From contig CANJSR010000098.1 in the NCBI GenBank assembly GCA_947476855.1, forward strand, positions 1 to 12,756: DNA of 12,756 nucleotides. The letters run 5' to 3'. The translations under genes were made by a program, and so were the position numbers. The notes under the pieces were generated by a model. The model saw nothing but the letters and a program-made list of their open reading frames with translations, was not told the origin of the DNA and ran no database searches. This document shows positions 1-6,010 of this stretch, piece after piece (position 1 is the first letter of the stretch; each line of letters starts with the position of its first letter). This DNA is from Acetobacteraceae bacterium (lineage in GTDB: Bacteria > Pseudomonadota > Alphaproteobacteria > Acetobacterales > Acetobacteraceae).

Positions 1-2
1 TG

Positions 3-296
3 CGGGAAGGCTATGTACGGCTGCGCACGACGTTCACCGGAGAGAAACGGTGCCTCGACATCGTCAACGACGATGCCAGGAACAAGGTGGTGATGGCGCC
101 CTGCGGCAATTTCACCGGGCAGATGTGGTCGATCCAGATGGTGGGCCCCGACGGGCTGTCGCAGTTGCGGACCAAGTTCACCGGCGCCACCCGCTGCCTG
201 CAGATGATGGAGGGGGCGGACCGCTACAGCCGCGTCATCATGTTCGATTGTGATGAGCGGGACACCCAGCAATGGCGCCTGAACCTCCTCCAATAA
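3..296 (+). CDS. Beta-trefoil (ricin-type lectin-like) protein, C-terminal fragment
   Basis: The frame is open from base 3 and ends at TAA 294-296, so only the last 97 residues are in the window; the start lies upstream. Two repeats of about 45 residues can be aligned by eye. Each has an F-T-G step, then R-C-L (RCLDI, then RCLQM), a hydrophobic strand ending in a Cys (VVMAPC, then VIMFDC), and a Q-x-W type end (GQMWSI, then TQQWRL). This is the pattern of the subdomains of ricin-type beta-trefoils, where the QxW Trp packs in the core and the two Cys can form a disulphide. Such domains often sit at the C-terminus of secreted proteins and bind sugars, but the binding residues are not resolved here. 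The catalytic or partner part, and any signal peptide, would be upstream. Confidence is good for the fold and low for any function. Confidence 0.7.
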   Translation, partial: REGYVRLRTTFTGEKRCLDIVNDDARNKVVMAPCGNFTGQMWSIQMVGPDGLSQLRTKFTGATRCLQMMEGADRYSRVIMFDCDERDTQQWRLNLLQ

Positions 297-326
297 CGCG
301 CCCGCTGCTCGGCCGGAGCGGATAGC

Positions 327-1004
327 ATGTGCGGGCGCTATGCCGCCTTCCTGCCGGCGGATGCGATCGTCGCTCTGTTCCACACGACCGGGCCGGTGCC
401 GAACTGGGCACCGACCTGGAACATGGCGCCGACGCGCAACGCGCCGGTGATCCGCCTGCACCCCGAGTCGCGGGAACGGCGGCTGGACCTGCTGCGCTGG
501 GGGCTGGTGCCGCATTGGGCCAAGGACCCAAAGGCGATCCGCATGACGATCAATGCGCGGGGCGAGACGATCGCCACGACGCCGATGTTCCGCGACGCCT
601 ATGCCCGCCGCCGCTGCCTGGTCCCGGCCGACGCGTTCTATGAATGGCGGGAGGACGAGCCAACGCCCAAGCAACCCTGGGCCATCGCGCGGGCGGACGG
701 GCAGCCTTTGGTCTTCGGTGGCGTCTGGGAGGGTTGGCGCGGCGCCGACGGCACGATCATCCGCAGCTACGCGATCGTGACCACGACCGCCTGCGAGGCC
801 CTGCAACCGATCCATGAGCGGATGCCGGTGGTGCTGGAACCCGCCGACTGGCCGCTCTGGCTGGGCGAGGAACCGGGTGACCCGCACGCCTTGATCGGCC
901 CCTCGAAGGCTGGCTTCCGCACCTGGCAGGTCAGCAAGGCCGTCAACAGCGTCCGTAATGACGAAGCGTCCCTACTGGAGCCAAGCGACAAGCGGCAACT
1001 ATAA
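327..1004 (+). CDS. yedK: SRAP family protein (YedK/HMCES-like abasic-site DNA-protein crosslinker)
   Basis: A 225-residue protein of the usual SRAP length. The mature N-terminus would be Cys2 after Met removal (MCGRY), the nucleophile known to form a thiazolidine link with abasic sites in single-stranded DNA. The other family hallmarks are in order: N-x-AP-T near residue 32, WGLVPHWAKDP at 58-68, INARGET with Asn76, the RCLVPADAFYEW block with Glu106, IHERMP with His163, and the C-terminal V-S-x-x-V-N-S-x-R-N-D segment near 202-212. Cys2, Asn76, Glu106 and His163 match the catalytic set known for E. coli YedK. The start is fixed because Cys must be residue 2; GGAG at 315-318 stands eight bases upstream. 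It is 30 bases after the lectin-like gene on the same strand, so cotranscription is possible but the functions are unrelated. No LexA-like box is evident in the short gap. Confidence 0.95.
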   Translation: MCGRYAAFLPADAIVALFHTTGPVPNWAPTWNMAPTRNAPVIRLHPESRERRLDLLRWGLVPHWAKDPKAIRMTINARGETIATTPMFRDAYARRRCLVPADAFYEWREDEPTPKQPWAIARADGQPLVFGGVWEGWRGADGTIIRSYAIVTTTACEALQPIHERMPVVLEPADWPLWLGEEPGDPHALIGPSKAGFRTWQVSKAVNSVRNDEASLLEPSDKRQL

Positions 1005-1020
1005 AGTATCCCACAAGGGG

Positions 1021-1075
1021 GTATATTTGTTATATTAAAATAACCATTGACCGCATCTTTGATTGGTCTTACCAT
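1021..1075 (+). promoter_or_regulatory. Candidate sigma-70 promoter with AT-rich UP-like element
   Basis: TTGACC (1047-1052) and TACCAT (1070-1075) are separated by exactly 17 bases. Directly upstream, 1021-1043 is almost all A/T (TATATTTGTTATATTAAAAT), which is where an UP element would lie. This is the most AT-rich stretch of the window. Transcription would begin near 1082, leaving a leader of about 37 bases before the ATG at 1119. The match is by eye and the -10 box is only 4 of 6. Confidence 0.45.
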
Positions 1076-1118
1076 CAGGGACATATGCAACCTTAGAACC
1101 AGCAAGCATGAGGGAAAC

Positions 1119-1694
1119 ATGGTTTTAGTGACGCTCGATCCACCGCTTCCCAGTCGGAGTCGTAAGCGCGATCCCATATTGCTCGTGTTGCATGCGACGG
1201 CCGGAGCCACTGCCCGCTCGAGCGTGGACGTCCTGCGTGAGAAGGGGCTAGGATATCACTACATAATCGCACGTGATGGCAAGGACTCGGCCAAGTCTGC
1301 CAATGCTAACGGCACCGAGGCTGTTGTCTTCGCTTGCGTGCCGGTCGGTCGGGTTGCTTTCCATGTCGGATCGCAGATCCCGGTGCCCGACGTCGGTCAC
1401 GATATCAATGGCAATTCCGTCGGGATCAGCCTGGCGAATATACAGAACAGGAAACAGCCAGAGCCCTACACGGTTCAGCAGATCGAGGCGATGCACCAAG
1501 TCATTCGAGGCGTTCTACAAGAATTTCCATCGATCAAATTGATCACCGCCCATGCCTTCGTCCAGCCGTGGAATCGGTCCGATCCCCAAAATCTCAATAT
1601 CGATAGTATCGCGGTTCAACACAACCTGACGGTCTGGCGGCCGACCGAGGCCGAGATTATCGCCCATACCCCCAAAAAGACGAAGGTTGGGTAA
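1119..1694 (+). CDS. N-acetylmuramoyl-L-alanine amidase-like protein (Amidase_2/PGRP fold), divergent
   Basis: A 191-residue protein of the zinc amidase fold (AmpD, phage lysozyme, PGRP), which cuts the bond between MurNAc and L-Ala in peptidoglycan. Visible landmarks are LLVLHATAG with His25, GYHYIIARDG at 45-54, the A-F-H-V-G strand at 80-84, N-S-V-G-I-S-L at 99-105, and TAHAFVQPWNRSDP at 143-156 with His145 and Asp155. His25, His145 and Asp155 fit the three zinc ligands. The Glu that AmpD has in its GIELEG strand is Ser104 here, and the AmpD active-site Lys is Arg. There is no signal peptide. I chose ATG 1119, which has GAGGGA at 1110-1115; the frame is open to a TTG at 1047, but that lies inside the promoter -35 box. 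GC is lower and A/T-ending codons commoner than in its neighbours, which suggests acquisition, perhaps from a phage. It could be an endolysin, an AmpD-like recycler, or a non-catalytic binder. Confidence 0.75.
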   Translation: MVLVTLDPPLPSRSRKRDPILLVLHATAGATARSSVDVLREKGLGYHYIIARDGKDSAKSANANGTEAVVFACVPVGRVAFHVGSQIPVPDVGHDINGNSVGISLANIQNRKQPEPYTVQQIEAMHQVIRGVLQEFPSIKLITAHAFVQPWNRSDPQNLNIDSIAVQHNLTVWRPTEAEIIAHTPKKTKVG

Positions 1695-1726
1695 CAACTC
1701 AGTCTCGGTCTTCACGGTCCGTAATC

Positions 1727-3064
1727 CTACCGAACCACCCCCTCCACGGCCTGCGCGATCGCGAACAGCCGAGCATCGCCCATCGTCTCCCCGGTCAGCA
1801 TCAGCCCGACCGGGGCCTCGCCCTCGCGGTGGCACGGCAGGCTGATCGAGCACTGGTCGAGGAAGTTCCCCAGCGCCGTGTTCCGCAGCGTCAACAGGTT
1901 CACGCGGTTGTATTCGCGCTCGTCGTCCAGAGAGGCGATCGGCGGCGCCACGATTGGCACGGTCGGCATGATCACGCTGTCGAATTCGGCGGTCCGCGCG
2001 TTGAAGCTGGCGACCAGGCGGGCGCGGGCGGCCAGCAGGTCAAGGTAGTCAGCCGCGCTCATGGCCTCCCCGCGGGCGATGCGGGCACGGATGCGTGGGT
2101 CGTACTGGTTGCCCTTGGCGGCAAGGACGTCGCGGTGCCAGGCAAAGGCCTCGGACGCCGCGAAGCCGCCCTTGGCGTTGACGGAGGGCATCTCGTCGAA
2201 CTCGGGGCAGCGGATGCGGGTGATGCGGACGCCGGCCTGGGACAGGGCGGTCAATGCCCGCTCGAACGCCGCGGCCACGACCGCGTCCATCCCGTCCAGC
2301 ACCAGGTTTTCCGGCACCGCCAGGCGTAGCCCGTCCAGGGACGCGGCGTCCGGCACGACCGGCGCCCCGCCCGCCAGGATCGCGTCGATCGCCGCGCAGC
2401 AGGCAACCGTCCGCGCCAGTGGACCCACCGAGTCCAACGACGGCGCCAAGGGCAGCACGCCATCGATCGGGATGCGGCGCGCGGTGGGCTTGTAGCCGAC
2501 GATGCCGCAGAAGGCCGCCGGGATGCGGCAGGAGCCACCGGTATCCGTGCCCAGCCCCGCCGCCGCCATCCCATCGGCGACCGCGACGGCGGTGCCCGAG
2601 GAACTGCCGCCGGGGATCCGGCTCGAAGCCCGGTCCCAGGGGCTGGAGGGCGTGCCGTGATGCGGGTTGATGCCAAGGCCCGAGAAGGCGAACTCGGTCA
2701 TGTTCACCCGGCCCATGGAGATGAACCCGGCGTTCAGCATCCGCTGCACGACCGGCGCATGGGCAGCGGCCGGGGCCGCGTCGGCCAGCGCCACCGATCC
2801 GGCCGGAGTCGGCTCACCGGCGATGTTGAACAGGTCCTTCAGCGCGATGGGGATGCCGGCGAAGCGGCCTGGCGCGCGTCCGGCCTTGCGCAACCCGTCC
2901 ATCGCGTCGGCCGAGGCGCGGGCCTGTTCGGCATGGACCTTGATGAAGGCGCGCGCGCCCTCTCCGGCGGGGTCGGCGATCTTCGACAGCGCCTCCTCGA
3001 CCAGGGTTCGGCTGGTGGTCTGTCCGTTCGCCAGGGCCTGGGCCAGGTCTTCGATCCCGCGCAT
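1727..3064 (-). CDS. Amidase signature family hydrolase (GatA/AtzF-like)
   Basis: A 445-residue amidase signature enzyme, which hydrolyses a carboxamide to acid and ammonia (or an ester or ureide in some members) in the cytoplasm. The Ser-cisSer-Lys triad is complete: Lys76 in IPIALKDLF, Ser154 in the PGGSSSG loop, and Ser178 in GTDTGGSCRIPA, with the 24-residue spacing between the two Ser seen in MAE2 and FAAH. The C-terminal part has the usual IMPTVP and LPVGLML-like segments (SLPCHREGEAPVGLML). The start at 3064 is set by AGGAGA at 3069-3074 on the minus strand; the frame runs on upstream to 3742 but that stretch is antisense to the dehydrogenase gene. It is too short and lacks gatB/gatC neighbours for tRNA amidotransferase, so a catabolic role is likelier. 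It diverges from the uronate-dehydrogenase-like gene and ends tail to tail with the low-GC amidase, 32 bases away. Substrate unknown. Confidence 0.92.
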   Translation of the reverse strand: MRGIEDLAQALANGQTTSRTLVEEALSKIADPAGEGARAFIKVHAEQARASADAMDGLRKAGRAPGRFAGIPIALKDLFNIAGEPTPAGSVALADAAPAAAHAPVVQRMLNAGFISMGRVNMTEFAFSGLGINPHHGTPSSPWDRASSRIPGGSSSGTAVAVADGMAAAGLGTDTGGSCRIPAAFCGIVGYKPTARRIPIDGVLPLAPSLDSVGPLARTVACCAAIDAILAGGAPVVPDAASLDGLRLAVPENLVLDGMDAVVAAAFERALTALSQAGVRITRIRCPEFDEMPSVNAKGGFAASEAFAWHRDVLAAKGNQYDPRIRARIARGEAMSAADYLDLLAARARLVASFNARTAEFDSVIMPTVPIVAPPIASLDDEREYNRVNLLTLRNTALGNFLDQCSISLPCHREGEAPVGLMLTGETMGDARLFAIAQAVEGVVR

Positions 3065-3090
3065 GATGTCTCCTGCTGCAACCGCCTTGA

Positions 3091-3109
3091 TGGAGGGCAT
3101 CCGCCTCCA
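3091..3109. promoter_or_regulatory. Dyad in divergent spacer, candidate operator
   Basis: TGGAGG (3091-3096), a 7-base centre, then CCTCCA (3104-3109): a perfect 6-bp dyad of 19 bases near the middle of the 81-base spacer between the divergent amidase (start 3064) and dehydrogenase (start 3146). The spacing suits a dimeric repressor or activator acting on both genes. No regulator gene is next to it, so the assignment rests on symmetry and position only. Confidence 0.3.
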
Positions 3110-3145
3110 CCGGGGCCTTTGATACCCCACCAGAAGGAAAAAGCC

Positions 3146-3979
3146 ATGTCCGACGCTCCCGCCAAACCCGTGCTGCTGACCGGCGCGTCGGGCAATCTGG
3201 GCCGCATGCTGACCAAGGCGCTGTCCGCCCTGGGTTGGACCCTGCGCCTGACCGACATCACGCCCTTTCCGGACGCGATTCCAGCCGGCGCCGCCTTCAC
3301 CCGCGCCGACCTGAATGACGGCGTCACGATCCTGCGCCTGGCCGAGGGCTGTGGGGCGATCATCCACCTCGGCGGCATCTCCAACGAGCAGCCGTTCGAG
3401 ACCATCATCGGCCCGAACATCTGCGGCCTGTTCCACATCTACGAAGCGGCGAGGCGGGAGAAGGCACGGGTCGTCTTCGCGTCGTCCAACCACACGATCG
3501 GCTTCCACGAACGCACCGAGACGATCGGCGCCGACGCGCAGTTCCTGCCCGACGGGTTCTACGGCCTGTCCAAGGCCTACGGCGAACTGATGGGCCGGAT
3601 GTACTGGTACAAGCACGGGGTGGAGAGCGTGTTCCTCCGCATCGGCTCCTGCTTCCCCGAGCCGATCGACGCACGCATGCTGGCGAGCTGGCTGTCCTAT
3701 CCCGACCTCGCCCGCCTGGTGGTGCGCTGCGTCCTGGCGCAAGACGTGCAGACCAGCGTGGTCTGGGGCGCATCGGACAACAGCCGCATGACCTGGTGGC
3801 GCGATGACGGGCGGGAGACGGTGGGCTGGACGCCACAGGACAGCGCCGATCCCTATGCCGGGCAGTTGGCCGGCCGGACATCGGGCGATCCCGTGCAGGA
3901 ACGCTACATGGGGGGCGGGTTCTGCGGGATGGGCTATTCCCGCGACGAACCCGCCCCCGCGCCGTTCAAGCCAGCCTGA
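3146..3979 (+). CDS. udh: NAD-dependent dehydrogenase of the uronate dehydrogenase type (extended SDR)
   Basis: A 277-residue short-chain dehydrogenase with a Rossmann nucleotide-binding loop TGASGNLG at 12-19, an HLGG strand at 74-77, VVFASSNHTIG at 109-119 and the catalytic Tyr139/Lys143 in FYGLSKAYGE. The block R-I-G-S-C-F-P-E-P followed by R-M-L-A-S-W-L-S (165-185) is the hallmark of bacterial uronate dehydrogenases, which oxidise galacturonate or glucuronate to the aldarolactone using NAD. Length is close to the roughly 265 residues of the Agrobacterium enzyme. The start ATG 3146 has AGAAGGAA six bases upstream; the same frame is open further up to 2657, but that part overlaps the amidase gene antisense and lacks family similarity. 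No lactonase or aldarate dehydratase is in the window, so the sugar-acid substrate is inferred from the family alone. It converges on the MFS gene with 30 bases between. Alternative: another sugar-acid or sugar-nucleotide epimerase/dehydrogenase. Confidence 0.85.
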   Translation: MSDAPAKPVLLTGASGNLGRMLTKALSALGWTLRLTDITPFPDAIPAGAAFTRADLNDGVTILRLAEGCGAIIHLGGISNEQPFETIIGPNICGLFHIYEAARREKARVVFASSNHTIGFHERTETIGADAQFLPDGFYGLSKAYGELMGRMYWYKHGVESVFLRIGSCFPEPIDARMLASWLSYPDLARLVVRCVLAQDVQTSVVWGASDNSRMTWWRDDGRETVGWTPQDSADPYAGQLAGRTSGDPVQERYMGGGFCGMGYSRDEPAPAPFKPA

Positions 3980-4009
3980 CCTCCCTTCGGATCGGTTGCC
4001 CGCTCGGCG

Positions 4010-5182
4010 TCAGGCCGTGGCGGGCGCCCTTCGCGGCAGGCCCAGCGCCACGATCACGCCCACCAGGTTACCGCAGCCGGCGATCACAACGGTCCAGTGA
4101 TAGCCCTGGGTCAGGTCGAACAGGTGCCCCGCCAGGATCGGCAGGCTGACGGCGGCGATGCACCAGGCGATGTAGATCTGGCTTGCGATCTTCCCGAACG
4201 CCGCGGGCGGCCAGTACAGCGCGATGGCCCCCGCGGTGCAGCCCGAGATCAGGCCATAGCCGGTGCCCACCATCCCCAGCGCCACCGCCGCCACCATCGG
4301 GTCCGGCCAGATCGCCAGGGAGACGGCGCCGACCAGGGAGAACGCCTGCGCAAAGGCGGCGACCGACGGCACCGCGAACTTGTCGGTCAGCCAGCCCCCC
4401 CCAACGCGCGCGGCGGCGATCGCGGCCGTGATCGCGGTGGTCGCGGTCAGGGCCATGACCGCGCCGCCCCCATAGGCCGCGATGATCCCCGCCGCCTGGC
4501 TCAGCACCGTCAGTCCCGCCGCCGCCGCCACGAAGAACACGGTGAACAGCCGGACGAAGATCGCGGTGCGGCCGCCGGCGGCGTTGGCGGCGGAGGAGGG
4601 GCGGGGCAGCACCACGCCGGAGTGACGCACCAGGGCGACGCCGATGACGCCGGTCACGATCAGCACGACGGCCAGCACCGCCATGGTCCAGCGATAGCCG
4701 TAGGCTCCGTTTGCCCAGCCGAACAGCGGGGCGGCGAACATCGCGCCCGCCGGATACAGCCCGACGATATAGCCGTTCACCAAGCCTCGGCGGCCGGTGA
4801 TCAGCAGGTTCACGCTCTGCTGCGCGATGATATAGGCCGCGCCGCCGCCCACGCCGAACAGCACGCCATAGCCGAACAGCAGCATGGGTAGCCCCTCGGC
4901 CGAGGCCGCCAGCGCGATCCCGACCGCGGCCATGATGGAGCACATCATCAGCAGCACCGGCGCCGAACACAGCCCGTAAAGGTAGGGCGCGGCCAGCATG
5001 CCGGCGGTGAATCCGATCGAAGCCAGCCCGAACACCAGCGACAGCGCCGATCGGGGAAGGCCGAGCGTGGCCTCGATGGGCTTGAGGAAGACGCTGAAGG
5101 CGTAGATGGAGCCGAGCGGCAGATTGACGATGGTGACGGCGGCGATGGCCGCCCAGGCACGTTTCTGTCGCTCGCCGCTCAT
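4010..5182 (-). CDS. MFS transporter, oxalate/formate antiporter-like
   Basis: A 390-residue inner-membrane protein with about 12 hydrophobic segments and almost no long soluble part. The N-terminus has the LPLGSIYAFSVFLKPIE segment at 21-37 (Y-x-F-S-V-F then P), typical of the OFA and monocarboxylate-porter-like MFS groups. Glycine-rich LFGVGGGAAYIIAQQS (108-123) follows in the fourth helix region. A motif A-like loop GGWLTDKF is at 262-269, between helices 8 and 9; the equivalent loop between helices 2 and 3 (near 66-74) is degenerate. A small carboxylate is the likely cargo, by family. ATG 5182 is chosen because GGGGGA lies six bases upstream (5188-5193, minus strand); the frame is open to 5260 but that addition is polar and precedes no ribosome site. 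It follows the host attachment gene by 96 bases on the same strand and has a structured leader of its own. Confidence 0.88.
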   Translation of the reverse strand: MSGERQKRAWAAIAAVTIVNLPLGSIYAFSVFLKPIEATLGLPRSALSLVFGLASIGFTAGMLAAPYLYGLCSAPVLLMMCSIMAAVGIALAASAEGLPMLLFGYGVLFGVGGGAAYIIAQQSVNLLITGRRGLVNGYIVGLYPAGAMFAAPLFGWANGAYGYRWTMAVLAVVLIVTGVIGVALVRHSGVVLPRPSSAANAAGGRTAIFVRLFTVFFVAAAAGLTVLSQAAGIIAAYGGGAVMALTATTAITAAIAAARVGGGWLTDKFAVPSVAAFAQAFSLVGAVSLAIWPDPMVAAVALGMVGTGYGLISGCTAGAIALYWPPAAFGKIASQIYIAWCIAAVSLPILAGHLFDLTQGYHWTVVIAGCGNLVGVIVALGLPRRAPATA

Positions 5183-5252
5183 GGTCGTCCCCCGGTGTCG
5201 ACAGGCCGTGGAGACGACCGGATCGGCGTACTGGTTAGAACACCGGGGGGAC
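5183..5252 (-). promoter_or_regulatory. Leader inverted repeat that overlaps the transporter ribosome binding site
   Basis: On the minus-strand transcript, GTCCCCCCGGTGT (5252 to 5240) is complementary to ACACCGGGGGAC (5198 to 5187), giving 12 base pairs with one bulged C across a 41-base loop. The right arm contains the GGGGGA Shine-Dalgarno of the MFS gene. A second pair, GGTCGTC (5219 to 5213) with GACGACC (5189 to 5183), ends next to the ATG and shares three bases with the first, so the two stems exclude each other. Both would hinder initiation. It could instead be a DNA operator or a transcript-end hairpin for the upstream gene; there is no U tract. Confidence 0.4.
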
Positions 5253-5278
5253 GCCGCCAAGCCGGGGGAGGTGCGCGC

Positions 5279-5743
5279 CTACTGCCGCTGCGTCGGGCGG
5301 ACCCATTGCTTCAGATGGGGGTAAAGCTCGTGGTCGGGCACCCTGGTCAGGTCCTTGGCGAGGGTGCCGGTGACCTTCGCCTCGGTGACCGTGTCCAGTT
5401 TGTCGCGGATTTCGGCGAGGATCTGGGCGGGGGCGACAAGGATCAGTTCCTCGAACCCGCCGACGGCGTTCCGTTCGTTCAGTTTCTCGCCGATGAAATG
5501 GGCGAAGCGGGTCTTTTCGAGTTCATGCGGGTCGTTGCGGGGCGCGATGGCGTGGCGGACGACGCCGACGCTTTCATGCGACCGGCCGGCGCGGTCGCTG
5601 ACCAGATCGTGGGTTTTCTTGTGGACGCTGGCGGCGTCGATGGCCTCGATCGTGTGCAGGGCGTTATCCGGGGCGGGCTTGACCAAGCGAAGGTGACCGC
5701 CATCGGCGATGACGAAGCACGGATTGTGATGTTGGGCCATCAT
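5279..5743 (-). CDS. Host attachment protein family (baeRF-related, COG5622 type)
   Basis: A 154-residue protein that I recognise as the alphaproteobacterial 'host attachment protein' family, named from work on plant-associated bacteria and related to the bacterial/archaeal eRF1-like (baeRF) fold. It opens with the family strand CFVIADGGHLRLVK (9-22), where most members have a V-A-D-G-x-x-A-R segment. It goes on to F-A-H-F-I-G-E-K-L at 80-88 and LILVAPAQILAEIRDKL near 100-116. It ends with the K-D-L-T-R-V-P-D-H-E-L-Y-P-H-L motif near 128-145. There is no signal peptide or membrane helix, so it is probably cytosolic. The biochemical role is not established; the family name is historical. AAGGAG at 5749-5754 stands just upstream of the first of two adjacent ATG codons, so either Met could initiate. 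Transcription could continue into the MFS gene 96 bases downstream. Confidence 0.85.
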   Translation of the reverse strand: MMAQHHNPCFVIADGGHLRLVKPAPDNALHTIEAIDAASVHKKTHDLVSDRAGRSHESVGVVRHAIAPRNDPHELEKTRFAHFIGEKLNERNAVGGFEELILVAPAQILAEIRDKLDTVTEAKVTGTLAKDLTRVPDHELYPHLKQWVRPTQRQ

Positions 5744-5745
5744 GG

Positions 5746-5779
5746 GGTCTCCTTCAGAGGGGTATTCTGGTCGGAGACC
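5746..5779 (-). promoter_or_regulatory. Short inverted repeat covering the host attachment gene ribosome site
   Basis: On the minus-strand transcript GGTCTCC (5779 to 5773) can pair with GGAGACC (5752 to 5746), 7 bp with a 20-base loop. The right arm includes GGAG of the Shine-Dalgarno, five bases from the ATG. An alternative small hairpin, TGGTC-TCC-GACCA, competes for the left arm. It is short enough to be chance, but the arrangement echoes the leader of the next gene downstream. Confidence 0.25.
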
Positions 5780-5816
5780 AACGCGGGTGCGTTGATCCGG
5801 GTCAATCGCCCAGGGA

Positions 5817-5939
5817 TTATCGGACTTGCCGCTTACGCATCCTGGTCATCGCGACCGGCTGGAAGCCTTCGAACGCGAAGCGCCGTCTCTGACGCGCCTT
5901 CCAGTCCAGGAATTCCCGGACCGGCATGGTCAGGCTCAT
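5817..5939 (-). CDS. Possible small basic protein of 40 residues
   Basis: I do not recognise this ORF. It begins MSLTMPVREFLDW at 5939 and ends at TAA 5817-5819. AGGAA (5947-5951, minus strand) stands seven bases upstream of the ATG, a fair ribosome site. The product is strongly basic: an Arg-rich run (KARQRRR) in the middle, then an aromatic segment, then a second Arg/Lys-rich tail (TRMRKRQVR). No membrane helix, Cys pair or known motif is visible. It could be a nucleic-acid-binding small protein. It could also be a chance ORF, since the same frame runs open upstream through the antisense of the hydrolase. It stands 73 bases upstream of the host attachment gene on the same strand, so cotranscription is possible. 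Confidence 0.3.
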   Translation of the reverse strand: MSLTMPVREFLDWKARQRRRFAFEGFQPVAMTRMRKRQVR

Positions 5940-5981
5940 GACCGCGTTCCTAGCACATGCCAGCCTCGCCGGTATGTCGAT

Positions 5982-6010
5982 TTGGCGCCGGGCGCCGCAC
6001 TTTGTAAGGT
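5982..6010 (+). promoter_or_regulatory. Weak candidate promoter for the alpha/beta hydrolase
   Basis: TTGGCG (5982-5987) and TAAGGT (6005-6010) are 17 bases apart, with 4 of 6 and 3 of 6 matches to the sigma-70 consensus. Transcription would begin near 6017, giving a leader of about 34 bases that contains AAGGA (6035-6039). The fit is poor and offered only because spacing and position are right. Confidence 0.2.

Noticed and set aside
302..321. Hairpin-like CCGCT/AGCGG and GCTC/GAGC sequence between the first two genes as a terminator
   Set aside because: The two pairings conflict, the stems are 4-5 bp, there is no T tract, and the right arm holds the likely ribosome site of the SRAP gene.
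1047..1118. TTG at 1047 as the start of the low-GC amidase
   Set aside because: No Shine-Dalgarno upstream, the added residues match nothing, and the TTG forms part of the likely -35 box; ATG 1119 has GAGGGA before it.
1727..3064. The amidase as GatA of the tRNA amidotransferase
   Set aside because: No gatB or gatC is adjacent, and the protein lacks the features I would expect beyond the shared amidase signature.
2657..3145. Upstream extension of the dehydrogenase frame on the plus strand
   Set aside because: It is antisense to the amidase coding region; the Rossmann motif begins right after the ATG at 3146, which has AGAAGGAA before it.
3065..3742. Upstream extension of the amidase frame on the minus strand, which would give a 671-residue protein
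   Set aside because: It is antisense to the dehydrogenase, has no family resemblance, and a good Shine-Dalgarno (AGGAGA 3069-3074) marks the internal start at 3064.
4097..4891. Long plus-strand open frame opposite the MFS transporter
   Set aside because: Low-complexity, Arg/Gly/Asp/His-rich translation typical of the antisense of a GC-rich membrane protein gene; no ribosome site or family motif.
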